A stretch of DNA of 64,000 bases from Eubacterium sp. Its GTDB lineage: Bacteria > Bacillota > Clostridia > Oscillospirales > Acutalibacteraceae. The stretch is taken from contig JAGHJI010000018.1 in assembly GCA_017886765.1 (NCBI GenBank), positions 19,369 through 83,368 of the forward strand. The letters run 5' to 3'. A model generated the notes under the pieces. It was not told the DNA's origin, did not search any database, and was given only the letters and a program-made list of their open reading frames with translations. Of the stretch, positions 45,612-54,023 are shown in pieces. A program made the position numbers and the translations under genes. Every line of letters begins with the position of its first letter. The first letter of the stretch is position 1.

Positions 45612-45866
45612 ATGACATACACTTACAAACCTGTCGGCGTTTGCTCTCAGCAGATCACGATTGAAACCAACGACGACAATACAATAAAAGAAATAAAATT
45701 TTTGGGCGGCTGCAACGGTAATCTGAAAGGCATATCCGCGCTGGCGAAAGGAAAGACCCTGGATGAGATTATCGGCTCCCTGAAAGGTATCCAGTGCGGT
45801 TTCAAGGGGACCTCATGCCCGGACCAGCTTGCCAGAGCCCTTGAAAAGATCAAGGAAGAAATTTGA
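45612..45866 (+). CDS. TSCPD domain protein (TIGR03905-type)
   Basis: An 84-residue protein with the family name motif in KGTSCPDQLARALEKI and a GGCNGNLKGISALAKG segment. The Cys residues resemble a metal site, and the domain also occurs at the C-terminus of some ribonucleotide reductases. Function is not established. The track start at 45585 is too early; TAAGGAG selects the ATG at 45612. It is first in a run with the glycosidase, lepB and MIF genes. Confidence 0.9.
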   Translation: MTYTYKPVGVCSQQITIETNDDNTIKEIKFLGGCNGNLKGISALAKGKTLDEIIGSLKGIQCGFKGTSCPDQLARALEKIKEEI

Positions 45867-45901
45867 TTGCAGAACAGTTTCATAACTGAGAGGATTAAAA
45901 T

Positions 45902-48253
45902 ATGTTAAGACTTGAAAGCAGAATACTTCAGCGTGAATTCAAGGTTTTTGAGGGAAATCTGTACGCTTCGCAGATCAGAAACACCCTTTCTAAAATGGAC
46001 CTTGTACCCGATGGGAACAGCGTTGAATTTTTATTTCACTTTACGGACGGTACGGAATTTACCTCCAAGGGATTAAAGGTTACCGATCACAAGCAGGAAA
46101 AGGGCAGATTATCCTTTACCTTTGAGGAGTGCAGCGGCATAACCGTTACGATGACCTACTGGGCCGGCGAGGACGGAAACACCCTGAGAAAGCAGATATC
46201 CTTTGTTCAGTCAAATGACAAAATCATAGACTATATACTGCTTGAACATATAGGTATCATTAACTCAAAGACCCATTTCTGTGTTCCTGCCGATATTGAG
46301 GGGAACGAGCTGAGCGGTTTTCACGCATCACTCGGTCAGCCGTTTTATATCGACAGCCTTTTCTTCGGCTGTGAATTTCCCGCTACCCAGAATTCCATTA
46401 TTTACGGAATCGGTCAGGTAAAATATTATTTGGGTAAAAACATACAAGGTAAATTCAGCTGCCCCGTAACGGTAATGGGCGGAGCCAAAAGCAATACCAT
46501 GGTTGATGTGCAAAGGGCTTTCTTTGATTACATCGACGATATTGCGGTGCGCACGGATTTCCGCCTGCAGTATAACAGCTGGTACGACCATATGCTGAAT
46601 ATTGACGCCGACAATATAGAAAAATCATTTTTTGAGATAGAAAAGCACCTTTCCGCCAACGGTATTCCGCCCCTTGACGCATACGTTATTGATGACGGAT
46701 GGAACGATTACAAGGCGCCTTTCTGGAGTATTAATAAAAAATTCCCGAATAAATTTTATGATGCGACAACGATTACAAAACGCCTTGGCTCCTCCTTCGG
46801 ACTATGGCTGGGTCCCAGAGGCGGATATAATTATCAGACCGGGTTTGCAAAACGTATGGAAAAGAAGGGACTGGGCGCCTATAACGCCCAGTCAAGAGAC
46901 ATATGCGTGGCAGATAAGACCTATCAGAAAAACATTAAAGATTTTCTGCTTAAGATCACAAGGGAGTTTGACATAAATTACTGGAAACTGGACGGCTTCT
47001 GTCTTGCGCCCTGTACCAATCCGAAGCACAACCACATGGTAGGCGGAGAAAATGATATGTATTATATCACGGAAATGTGGGAGGGCTGGATCGAAATATT
47101 CAAATCCCTGCGTGAATTCCGGAAAAAGCAGAACAAGGATATCTGGATCAATATGACCTGTTATGTGAATCCGTCTCCCTGGTGGCTGCAATATGTCAAC
47201 AGCATCTGGCTGCAGAACAGTAAGGATATCGGCTTTGCCGAAAATCTTGAGGATCAGTCCCAGCTTGATGCCGAACTGACTTACAGGGACGCCAGATATT
47301 ATGACACGCTTTGTAAAAGAGCGCTGCAGCTGCCCAATAAATATATTTATAATCACGAGCCTATATACGGCAACTGCGCCAAGGTGGATTACACCGATGA
47401 GGAATTTGAAAAATTCCTTTATTTCAACGCCTGCAGGGGACAGGCTTTAAACGAGCTGTATTTCAGCTACAATATGATGAACAAAACAAAATGGCGTACC
47501 CTGGCTTCCGTTTTACAATGGCAGAAAAGCAATTTTGACATTCTGCAGCGGGTCAGCTTTTTCGGCGGTAATCCTGAGGAAAATAATGTTTACGGCTATT
47601 TCGGCTGGACGGAAAAGGGCGACGGAATCATTGCGCTGAGAAATCCCACTGACGAAAAGGCGCCCCTTACCCTTACGCTCAACAAGCTCATGGGCTGCCC
47701 TGAGAATTTAAAAGACGTTAAGAGATACAATGTATACAACGAAAGCGGTATAGAAAGCTATGACAGCTACGCCTACGGAGATAAGATTGATATGACGCTC
47801 AAGCCCTTTGAGGTCAAGATCTTCCAGTTCGGCCATAAGGACAGAAGATATGATTATATCAAGGGTTCCAACGAGTTTACCGTATCTTTTCAGTACGCCG
47901 GCGAGGAAAACTGCCTGATTGCCGAAAACGACGATATCCGCATCGCTGTTGAAAAAGGATTTATAAAAATCAAATGCGGCGACTGTGAAATTCAGTCTGA
48001 AAGCATTATCAGCGGTAACAAACATAAAATTACTATTGTAAGAGAAAAGAACAGAATGATTAAGCTCTATATCGACCGGAGCCTCGACTGTTCCGGATAT
48101 TCGCCTGATTCAAAGGCGGAGCTTTCCACAGAATTTTACGGCGGAGCGGAAGGATTTACGGTTAACGATAAAGCAACGCCTTATGATGAGATTATTACGC
48201 TTAAGGAACTGCTCACAAATGTTGGCAGGAGAAGAAAGAAGAACGGAATATGA
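45902..48253 (+). CDS. Clan-D glycoside hydrolase (alpha-galactosidase-like, GH36/GH27 type), cytoplasmic
   Basis: A 783-residue enzyme without signal peptide. An N-terminal beta-sandwich (about 1-220) is followed by a TIM barrel starting RLQYNSWYDHMLNI, with AYVIDDGWNDY, GLWLGPRGGYN and the likely nucleophile Asp in INYWKLDGF, as in clan GH-D. The C-terminal 130 residues look like a laminin-G-type sandwich (NEFTVSFQYAGEENCLI). Substrate is probably an alpha-galactoside. It lies near the inositol operon, so galactinol or another galactosyl-inositol is worth testing, but that is inference. It overlaps lepB by 4 bases. Confidence 0.75.
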   Translation: MLRLESRILQREFKVFEGNLYASQIRNTLSKMDLVPDGNSVEFLFHFTDGTEFTSKGLKVTDHKQEKGRLSFTFEECSGITVTMTYWAGEDGNTLRKQISFVQSNDKIIDYILLEHIGIINSKTHFCVPADIEGNELSGFHASLGQPFYIDSLFFGCEFPATQNSIIYGIGQVKYYLGKNIQGKFSCPVTVMGGAKSNTMVDVQRAFFDYIDDIAVRTDFRLQYNSWYDHMLNIDADNIEKSFFEIEKHLSANGIPPLDAYVIDDGWNDYKAPFWSINKKFPNKFYDATTITKRLGSSFGLWLGPRGGYNYQTGFAKRMEKKGLGAYNAQSRDICVADKTYQKNIKDFLLKITREFDINYWKLDGFCLAPCTNPKHNHMVGGENDMYYITEMWEGWIEIFKSLREFRKKQNKDIWINMTCYVNPSPWWLQYVNSIWLQNSKDIGFAENLEDQSQLDAELTYRDARYYDTLCKRALQLPNKYIYNHEPIYGNCAKVDYTDEEFEKFLYFNACRGQALNELYFSYNMMNKTKWRTLASVLQWQKSNFDILQRVSFFGGNPEENNVYGYFGWTEKGDGIIALRNPTDEKAPLTLTLNKLMGCPENLKDVKRYNVYNESGIESYDSYAYGDKIDMTLKPFEVKIFQFGHKDRRYDYIKGSNEFTVSFQYAGEENCLIAENDDIRIAVEKGFIKIKCGDCEIQSESIISGNKHKITIVREKNRMIKLYIDRSLDCSGYSPDSKAELSTEFYGGAEGFTVNDKATPYDEIITLKELLTNVGRRRKKNGI

Positions 48254-48999
48254 AATGTAAAAAATGCGGATGCGATACTTTAATTAAAACCGGCGACTGG
48301 TACAAATGCGCCAACTGCGGAGCGGAGTTTTTTGATACGCAGGTCCAGCTGGGAGATATGAAAAGTCCTACAATGGAAGTTGAGAGCATAGAACAGAACG
48401 CCGCTGTTTTAAATAATAACGAAAACGACAAGCCCGAAGAAACAGACAACGGCAAAAAGAAAAAAAAGAAAAGCAAACTGCGGGACGCCATTGATTTTTG
48501 CATTCCCATTGTCCTGGCTGTCATTGTGGCGATTATTCTGAAAACCTTTGTATTTGCCAACGCCATCGTACCCACCGGCTCAATGGAAAATACCATTGAG
48601 GAAAAGGACCGAATCATTGCCAGCCGCCTGGCTTATATCAACAGCGACCCTGAAAGATATGATGTTGTCATTTTCAAATATCCTGATGACGAGACGCAGT
48701 TTTTTGTAAAAAGAGTTATCGGACTCCCCGGAGAGACCGTGGAGATTGTCAACGGCATCGTTTATGTTACAAAAACGGACGGAGAAACGATACAGCTCGA
48801 TGACAGCTTTGTTACAAACTGCACGCCCACAGGTGATTTCGGACCCTATGAGGTGCCGGCGGACAGCTATTTTATGCTGGGGGACAACAGAAACTCCAGC
48901 TGGGATTCACGTTACTGGGATAACAAATACGTTCACAAGAGCAAAATCGAGGGACAGGTTAAATTCAGATATTATCCGAGCTTCGGTAAAATCGAATAA
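48250..48999 (+). CDS. lepB: Signal peptidase I with an N-terminal zinc ribbon
   Basis: A 249-residue type I signal peptidase. Ser in AIVPTGSMENTI and Lys in FVKRVIGLPGE are the catalytic pair, and GDNRNSSWDSRYW is the third conserved box. One membrane segment lies around 76-100. Unusually, the N-terminus is a zinc-ribbon-like module, CKKCGCDTLIKTGDWYKCANCGAEFFD, joined by an acidic then a Lys-rich linker, and would lie in the cytoplasm. Its role is unknown. The gene overlaps the glycosidase gene by 4 bases. Confidence 0.93.
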   Translation: MKCKKCGCDTLIKTGDWYKCANCGAEFFDTQVQLGDMKSPTMEVESIEQNAAVLNNNENDKPEETDNGKKKKKKSKLRDAIDFCIPIVLAVIVAIILKTFVFANAIVPTGSMENTIEEKDRIIASRLAYINSDPERYDVVIFKYPDDETQFFVKRVIGLPGETVEIVNGIVYVTKTDGETIQLDDSFVTNCTPTGDFGPYEVPADSYFMLGDNRNSSWDSRYWDNKYVHKSKIEGQVKFRYYPSFGKIE

Positions 49000-49020
49000 A
49001 ATCATTACAGGAGAATCAGT

Positions 49021-49359
49021 ATGCCTTTTATTGAAGTTAAAACGAATCGTGATTTAAGTGAAGTCAAGACGAGTATAAAATCCGAGCTTGGCTCTGCGAT
49101 TACTGCCATACCCGGCAAAAGCGAGGGCTGGCTTATGGTGGAAATCAGAGATCATCTTGACATGTGGTTTAAGGGCAGCGACGAGCCCTGCGCAATGTTT
49201 GAGGTGGCAATCTACGGAAAAGCTTCAAACATAGCCTATGACGAGCTGACAAGACGTCTTTGCTCCATAGCGGAAAAATATATCGGCGTTTCTGCCGACC
49301 GAGTGTATGTAAAATACACGGAAATTGAGCATTGGGGATATAACAACTTTAATTTTTAA
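49021..49359 (+). CDS. Macrophage migration inhibitory factor (MIF)-family tautomerase
   Basis: A 112-residue protein. After Met removal it begins with Pro, the catalytic base of the tautomerase superfamily (MPFIEVKTN). FKGSDEPCAMFEVAIYGKA, LCSIAEKYIGVSADRVYVKY and the terminal WGYNNFNF align in order with human MIF segments GSSEPCALCSLHSIGK, ISPDRVYINY and WNNSTFA. The CxxC of human MIF is not conserved (only the first Cys in PCAMF). Expected activity is keto-enol tautomerisation. No signal peptide is seen, as in other MIFs. AGGAGAAT precedes the ATG. Confidence 0.88.
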   Translation: MPFIEVKTNRDLSEVKTSIKSELGSAITAIPGKSEGWLMVEIRDHLDMWFKGSDEPCAMFEVAIYGKASNIAYDELTRRLCSIAEKYIGVSADRVYVKYTEIEHWGYNNFNF

Positions 49360-49368
49360 TGACCGTGA

Positions 49369-49398
49369 CCTGCTGATTATATGTCAGCAGGTTTTTTT
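49369..49398 (+). terminator. Terminator after the MIF gene
   Basis: CCTGCTGA and TCAGCAGG pair around a 7-base loop, then seven T. Confidence 0.92.
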
Positions 49399-49424
49399 AC
49401 TTGATAGATGTGATTGGGTTGTGT

Positions 49425-49488
49425 TATAATAACCTCACGAAACGTTGGCAAAATCAAAGATTTTGACCGTTTCGGAGAACATTGTATC
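49425..49488 (+). repeat. -10/hairpin repeat, copy B
   Basis: TATAAT, AACCTCAC, then GAAACG...CGTTTC enclosing CAAAATC/GATTTTG, and the tail GGAGAACATTGTATC. TTGATA 18 bases before TATAAT could be a -35. Confidence 0.7.
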
Positions 49489-49525
49489 GCAACGCTCGGC
49501 GACAGTTCCCGCCTCTCTCTTGCGG

Positions 49526-49590
49526 TATAATAACCTCACGAAACAATAACTAAATCAAAGATTTTGATTGTTTCGGAGAACATTGTATCA
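49526..49590 (+). repeat. -10/hairpin repeat, copy C
   Basis: Starts 101 bases after copy B and is nearly identical: TATAATAACCTCACGAAAC, AAATC/GATTT stem, TTGTTTCGGAGAACATTGTATC. After it comes a G+C-rich stretch and another TATAAT at about 49654 before the membrane-protein gene. Confidence 0.7.
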
Positions 49591-49679
49591 TCCATTTGAG
49601 CTGCGCTCTGCGGCGGCTTCGCCACCCTCCGCGCTTGCGCGCGGGACATTGTAGTATAATCTTTTCAGAGGTGATAAAG

Positions 49680-50015
49680 ATGATGGCGTTAGGCGCGTTA
49701 TTTCTATTAGAGGTCGTTATCCTATTTTCTTTTATTGTGACAAGTCTTTTTATGTTTGTGCCCAAAAAGAATATAACCGTTCATAAGATATTCTTTTCCC
49801 TTGCCGTAATGCTCAGTGTGCTGGTTACGGTTATCGACGCCACGTCGCTTCCCGCAAATTACACTCCGCAGATCATTTTGGCATGGCTGGGACTGGTACC
49901 CTCGGCAATCGCCGTTATCATTACAGTGGCAAAAGGTCAGCCGAATATACCTGCAAAGCTGCTTGTCATGCTGTCCAGTATTTACGGCGCTGTGGGATAT
50001 TTATTTATATTCTGA
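49680..50015 (+). CDS. Small multi-pass membrane protein of unknown function
   Basis: A 111-residue hydrophobic protein with about four membrane helices (LGALFLLEVVILFSFIVTSLFMFV, IFFSLAVMLSVLVTVI, IILAWLGLVPSAIAVIITV, LLVMLSSIYGAVGYLFIF). The track start at 49596 runs through the repeat; GAGGTGA and the ATG at 49680 are better. I recognise no family. It is monocistronic, downstream of two copies of the -10/hairpin repeat. Confidence 0.75.
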   Translation: MMALGALFLLEVVILFSFIVTSLFMFVPKKNITVHKIFFSLAVMLSVLVTVIDATSLPANYTPQIILAWLGLVPSAIAVIITVAKGQPNIPAKLLVMLSSIYGAVGYLFIF

Positions 50016-50037
50016 TTATTGCATACATTACACATAA

Positions 50038-50073
50038 AAAACTTGCGGCTAAAACAGCCGCAAGTTTTCTTTT
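50038..50073. terminator. Bidirectional terminator between the membrane protein and sleB-like genes
   Basis: ACTTGCGGCT and AGCCGCAAGT form a 10-bp stem with an AAAAC loop and A/T tracts on both sides. Confidence 0.85.
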
Positions 50074-50782
50074 ACATACAGAATTTATGATCGCCGATTA
50101 CCTTTACTACCGGGCGGGAATGCATAAACGCGTCATTGGTCTTACTTGCATTGAAATAATATATTGCCCCGCCGGAGGGATCCCATCCGTTGATTGCGTC
50201 AATAGCCGCCCGTTTTGATGATTCCGCCACCGGTTCGTACCAGTTGGAATCGTTTACGCAGGAAAAAGCACCGTTCTGGTAAACAACACCGCTGATGGTA
50301 TCCGGAAATGACGGATGCTTGACACGGTTAAGAACTACCGCTCCTACCGCCACCTGACCTTCATAGCTCTCTCCCCTTGCCTCAGCGCTGATAACCTTTG
50401 CAAGAAGCTGGACATCGGAATTGGAATAGCTTGTGCTGTTTGACGAGCTTCCTCCGCCCAGTCCCAGATAAAGCAATGTCTGCTGGCCGCATATGCCGTC
50501 CGCCGTTATTCCGCAGTTACGCTGAAAGGACGTAACTGCCGCTTTGGTCGCCTGACCGTAGATGCCGTCTATAGAGCCGTTATAATAACCCAGTGACGAA
50601 AGTTTTCTCTGTATTGACCTTACCTCATCGCCGGTGGAGCCAAGCTTGGATACGGCATAGGAGGTCTGGACGTTATCAGAAAAGGCAAGATAACCTATCC
50701 CGCCCAAAACCGACGCGCCGGCAATTATGGCAAGCGCAACTGCCACCGCAACAAATCTTTTAAATGCTTTATATACTGTCAT
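50072..50782 (-). CDS. SleB-like spore cortex-lytic enzyme
   Basis: A 236-residue exported wall hydrolase. An N-terminal membrane/signal segment (about 10-33) is followed by a peptidoglycan-binding domain (LGSTGDEVRSIQRKLSSLGYYNGSIDGIYGQATKAAVTSFQ) and a Hydrolase_2 catalytic domain with LLAKVISAEARGESYEGQVAVGAVVLNRVKHPSFP, where Glu is the predicted catalytic residue of SleB/CwlJ lytic transglycosylases. It supports a sporulating host. Two in-frame ATGs exist; I prefer 50782, with GGTGATT upstream, over 50794, whose SD-like GAAAGGCT sits too close. YpeB is not adjacent. Confidence 0.88.
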   Translation of the reverse strand: MTVYKAFKRFVAVAVALAIIAGASVLGGIGYLAFSDNVQTSYAVSKLGSTGDEVRSIQRKLSSLGYYNGSIDGIYGQATKAAVTSFQRNCGITADGICGQQTLLYLGLGGGSSSNSTSYSNSDVQLLAKVISAEARGESYEGQVAVGAVVLNRVKHPSFPDTISGVVYQNGAFSCVNDSNWYEPVAESSKRAAIDAINGWDPSGGAIYYFNASKTNDAFMHSRPVVKVIGDHKFCM

Positions 50783-50815
50783 AATAATCACCATAGCCTT
50801 TCAGGCTACAAATAG

Positions 50816-51040
50816 TTTATTAAATCATCAACACCCTGCTGTAGCCTGACAAGGCGTTAATGGGGATTACAGCCATCTCAAAATTATGCCGCAGGCAAAT
50901 TTTGAGGGGTTCGTTTGCGACCGCTCGCAGTGCGAGATGAAGGGAGCAAAAAGAACTGGCAGCGGTCAAAATTCCAACAGGAATTTGGGGTACCGCAACT
51001 GAGCTATAATTCGGTTAGTGTGATTTTTCACACTAATCTC
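50816..51040. repeat. Noncoding region built of several inverted repeats
   Basis: CTCAAAATT/AATTTTGAG (about 50876-50911), GACCGCT/AGCGGTC (about 50918-50970), AAATTCC/GGAATTT (about 50970-50990) and TTAGTGTGA/TCACACTAA (about 51015-51037) follow one another. The part GCGAG..GAGATG..GGAGCAAAAA resembles 54059-54088. It looks like dispersed repeat material; no ORF with an SD is visible. Confidence 0.5.
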
Positions 51041-51043
51041 CCT

Positions 51044-51310
51044 TTACACAAATGTATTAATCAAAAAAGATAAGGCAAATCCTGCCATGGCAAAAAGCGC
51101 GGAATGAAATACGATTCTGACGATTTTCTTTTTACTCATTCTTACGCGGGGAGGTTTTTGGGCGATGGTGGCCAGCGCCTCCGCCTCCTTTTGTAGTTTT
51201 TTCCTGTCTTCATTTTTATATTCCGGTTTTACAAAAAAAATAATTTTTTCGAAATACGGATTTTCAGTATTCGTAACTTCTAAAATCTGTTTGTTGACGC
51301 CCTTAATCAT
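51044..51310 (-). CDS. Small tail-anchored membrane protein of unknown function
   Basis: An 88-residue protein from the ATG at 51310 (MIKGVNKQILEV), which has AAAGGAT upstream; the track start at 51340 has none. The body is charged (KNEDRKKLQKEAEALATIAQKPPRVRMSKKK) and the C-terminus is one membrane helix (VFHSALFAMAGFALSFLINTFV), so most of it would face the cytoplasm. I do not recognise a family. Confidence 0.65.
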   Translation of the reverse strand: MIKGVNKQILEVTNTENPYFEKIIFFVKPEYKNEDRKKLQKEAEALATIAQKPPRVRMSKKKIVRIVFHSALFAMAGFALSFLINTFV

Positions 51311-51340
51311 TTCAGAATTTATCCTTTCATTTTTATACAA

Positions 51341-51717
51341 TTAGTGTAGGATTTTTATATGGCAAATATACGAAAATCTTTTTGTCGAAATTTGTGTATT
51401 TTTTCAAAAATTATCGCTTGACAAACCGTCCGTATAACCAAAAGTATATTGTTAAGGCTGATTTTTTATTGCGGAAAACCATGTGGAAAATGTTAAAAAT
51501 TATGCATATTTTCCCTGTTTTCAGTGGTTTTTTCCTGTTGAAAACTTGATTTTCAATTAAATTTTTTCAGATTTCATAAATTTACACATAGTTTTCAACA
51601 TTTTTAAATGTTACCGAAATGCAATAAATTTTTGTACAAATTGCTCTTTTTTACTTTCCCTCTTGACAAAAAAATGTTATACTCTGAGTAAGATGTAAAA
51701 GGAGAATCCACAGAACA
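51341..51717. other. AT-rich noncoding region before ogg
   Basis: About 375 bases with no credible ORF. It contains three TTTTCMACA-like nonamers (near 51481 on the minus strand, 51533 minus and 51590 plus), one mismatch or more from the DnaA box TTATCCACA. TTGACA near 51664 and TATACT near 51679 are too close to form one promoter. I do not call an origin. Confidence 0.4.
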
Positions 51718-52545
51718 ATGTATGTTAAATATTCCGGCAACGATATCGTGCTGGAGGATGTAAAATGCCTTGACCTGGATCTGACCCTGGACTGCGGTCA
51801 GGCGTTCCGCTGGGAAAAGCAGCCGGACGGAAGCTGGAGCGGTGTGGCAAAAGGCGTATTTCTTAACATTTCTAAAAAGAACGATACGGTCATTTTGAAA
51901 AATACGACAAAAGAGGATTTTGAAAATATCTGGTTTGATTATTTTGATTTTAATAAAGACTATGTAGCTATATGCGATACACTGAAAAAGGATAAGCTGC
52001 TGGCGCCCACAGTGGACGAATACTATGGCATAAGAATACTGAATCAGGACAGCTGGGAGGTACTCTGCTCTTTTGTCATCAGCCAGCAGAACAATATCAA
52101 GCGTATAAAGGGCATTATAAGCCGCCTTTGCACCGCATACGGAGAAAAGATCGGCAATGGCTGTTATTCCTTTCCCTCCGCTGAAAAACTGAGCACACTG
52201 ACTGTCCGGGATTTTGAAACACTGGGCACAGGATACCGTGCAAAATATCTGGAAAAGCTGTCAAAAGATGTCGCCGCCGGAAAAATTGATTTTGAAAAAA
52301 TAAAAAACCTGCCTCTTGATGAGGCAAGAAAGGAACTGCTTAAATTATACGGCGTGGGCGTCAAGGTTGCCAACTGCGTGCTGCTTTTCGGCTTTGGATT
52401 TTATGACGCTTTTCCCGTTGATGTCTGGATGAAAAGGGTTATGGAATATTATCCGGACGGTCTGCCGGCGTGCTTTGACGGTATCGGCGGCATTGCCCAG
52501 CAATATCTTTTTCACTGGGCAAGAAATCATTTGAAATCATACTAA
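51718..52545 (+). CDS. ogg: 8-oxoguanine DNA glycosylase/lyase
   Basis: A 275-residue OGG1-type HhH-GPD glycosylase that removes 8-oxoguanine opposite C and nicks the strand. The helix-hairpin-helix LYGVGVKVANCVLLFGF holds the Schiff-base Lys216, and FPVDVWMKRVM holds the catalytic Asp235, matching GVGTKVADC and VPVDVHMW of human OGG1. The N-terminal FRWEKQPDGSW segment is the usual beta domain. AAAGGAGAAT lies before the ATG. It begins a run with rsmE, a TfoX-N protein and an ArsC-like protein. Confidence 0.94.
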   Translation: MYVKYSGNDIVLEDVKCLDLDLTLDCGQAFRWEKQPDGSWSGVAKGVFLNISKKNDTVILKNTTKEDFENIWFDYFDFNKDYVAICDTLKKDKLLAPTVDEYYGIRILNQDSWEVLCSFVISQQNNIKRIKGIISRLCTAYGEKIGNGCYSFPSAEKLSTLTVRDFETLGTGYRAKYLEKLSKDVAAGKIDFEKIKNLPLDEARKELLKLYGVGVKVANCVLLFGFGFYDAFPVDVWMKRVMEYYPDGLPACFDGIGGIAQQYLFHWARNHLKSY

Positions 52546-52557
52546 AAAGGATTTGCC

Positions 52558-53280
52558 ATGCAGAAATTATTTGTTGATTTTACACCTGAAAACAAGGTGG
52601 TTCTTAACGAGGAACAGTCCCGTCATATAGCCAAATCCCTGCGTATGCGCCGGGGCGATATGCTGACCCTTACCTGCGGTGACGGTCATAACTACGGCTG
52701 CATGATTGAGGAAATCATCCCGGGGCAGATAACGCTGTCCGTTTGCTACAAACAGGCGGACAACAGCGAGCCGGACGTGAAAGTAACGCTCTATCAGGGC
52801 GTGCCGAAGGGCGATAAAATGGAAGATATTATCCAGAAATGCACGGAGCTGGGCATAACGGCAATAAACCCGGTGCTGACCCACAGATCCGTCAGCAGAC
52901 CGGACGATAAAGCCGCAAAGAAAAAGCAGGCAAGATACCAAAAAATCGCTCTGGAGGCGGCGCAGCAAAGCGGGCGCGGTATCGTGCCCGAGATCTGTAC
53001 TATGGAAAGCCTTTTAAATGCGGTGAAAAACGACGACAGCGATTTAAAAATACTTTTTTACGAAGGCGGAGGACAACCCCTGCGCAAAATGATATCTGAG
53101 AATATAAAATCCGTTTCCGTTTATATCGGACCCGAGGGGGGCTTTGAAAAGGACGAGGTTGCGCTTATCCGGGAATACGGCGGCGTAGTTGCGACCCTGG
53201 GCAAAAGGATCCTGCGCACCCAAACAGCGCCTGTTGCCGCTCTGACCTCCATCATGCTTTTAACTGGAAATCTGGAATAA
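52558..53280 (+). CDS. rsmE: 16S rRNA m3U1498 methyltransferase
   Basis: A 240-residue SPOUT methyltransferase. An N-terminal PUA-like domain (VVLNEEQSRHIAKSLRMRRGDMLTLTCGDG) precedes the knotted SAM-binding domain with YQGVPKGDKMEDIIQKCTELGI, VYIGPEGGFEKDEVALI and LGKRILRTQTAPVAAL, the RsmE signatures. It methylates U1498 in the small ribosomal subunit. It starts 12 bases after ogg with AAAAGGAT upstream. Confidence 0.96.
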   Translation: MQKLFVDFTPENKVVLNEEQSRHIAKSLRMRRGDMLTLTCGDGHNYGCMIEEIIPGQITLSVCYKQADNSEPDVKVTLYQGVPKGDKMEDIIQKCTELGITAINPVLTHRSVSRPDDKAAKKKQARYQKIALEAAQQSGRGIVPEICTMESLLNAVKNDDSDLKILFYEGGGQPLRKMISENIKSVSVYIGPEGGFEKDEVALIREYGGVVATLGKRILRTQTAPVAALTSIMLLTGNLE

Positions 53281-53315
53281 CAATAGCTATTAACCAAAAT
53301 ATCGGAGGAAAAAAT

Positions 53316-53663
53316 ATGGCGTCCAATCCGGAATTTGTGCAGTATATTGCCGACCAGTTGTCAGATGCCGGTCATATTACATACAGAAAAATGTTCGGCG
53401 AATACGCATTATACTGTGACGGCAAAATATTCGCGCTGGTGTGTGACAATCAGCTCCTTGTTAAAAAAACGGAGATCGGCAGGCAAATCGCACCGTATCT
53501 GGATCTGGTTCCTATTCCCGGGTACAGTGAAAAGAAATTTTTTCTCATTGAGGATATCGACAATAAAGAATTTCTTACGCATTTTGTTCTTGCATCCTGC
53601 AGGGAGCTTCCCATGCAAAAGGCAAGAAAACATAAAAATAACAAACAAAAGGAGAGAACATAA
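53316..53663 (+). CDS. TfoX N-terminal domain protein
   Basis: A 115-residue protein with VQYIADQLSDAGHITYRKMFGEYALYCDGKIFALVCDNQLLVKKT, the TfoX-N fold. In Proteobacteria TfoX controls competence, but clostridial one-domain copies have no proven role. The C-terminus is very basic (MQKARKHKNNKQKER). ATCGGAGGAAA precedes the ATG, and the stop overlaps the next start (TAATG). Confidence 0.88.
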   Translation: MASNPEFVQYIADQLSDAGHITYRKMFGEYALYCDGKIFALVCDNQLLVKKTEIGRQIAPYLDLVPIPGYSEKKFFLIEDIDNKEFLTHFVLASCRELPMQKARKHKNNKQKERT

Positions 53664-54013
53664 TGTTATTTATTGAATACCCTAAATGCACCACTTGTCA
53701 GAAAGCCAGGAAATGGCTGGATGAGAACGGGATCAAATATGAAAGCAGACACATCAAAGAGGATAATCCCACATATGATGAGCTTACGGAATGGTACAAT
53801 CGGAGCGGACTGCCGCTGAAAAGATTTTTTAACACCAGCGGTATGCTCTATAAATCCATGGGACTGAAGGATAAGCTGGACACAATGAGCGAGGAAGAAC
53901 AGCTTAAATTACTGGCAACGGACGGTATGCTGGTCAAACGTCCGCTGATTATTTCCGACAATATGATTCTTACGGGATTCCGGCAAAAGGAATGGGAAGA
54001 AAAATTAAAATAA
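53663..54013 (+). CDS. ArsC/Spx-family thioredoxin-fold protein
   Basis: A 116-residue YffB/ArsC-like protein. FIEYPKCTTCQKARKWLDENGIKYESRHI has the CxxC redox site, and KRFFNTSGMLYKSMGLKDKLDTMSEEEQLKLLATDGMLVKRPLI is the Spx/ArsC core with the conserved VKRP. It is shorter than Spx and lacks the residues needed to call it a true polymerase regulator; arsenate reductase activity is possible, but no ars genes are nearby. It is the last gene before a strong terminator. Confidence 0.9.
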   Translation: MLFIEYPKCTTCQKARKWLDENGIKYESRHIKEDNPTYDELTEWYNRSGLPLKRFFNTSGMLYKSMGLKDKLDTMSEEEQLKLLATDGMLVKRPLIISDNMILTGFRQKEWEEKLK

Positions 54014-54023
54014 AACACACTGA

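Noticed and set aside
49596-49679. Upstream extension of the small membrane protein (MSCALRRLRHPP...)
   Set aside because: It lies in G+C-rich repeat-linked sequence containing a likely promoter; GAGGTGA before the ATG at 49680 marks the real start.
51341-51717. Possible replication origin, given AT-richness and TTTTCMACA nonamers
   Set aside because: None matches the DnaA box exactly, and dnaA, dnaN or other origin genes are absent.
53663-54013. Call as true Spx regulator or arsenate reductase of an ars operon
   Set aside because: Shorter than Spx and no arsR, arsB or acr3 nearby; only the superfamily is supported.
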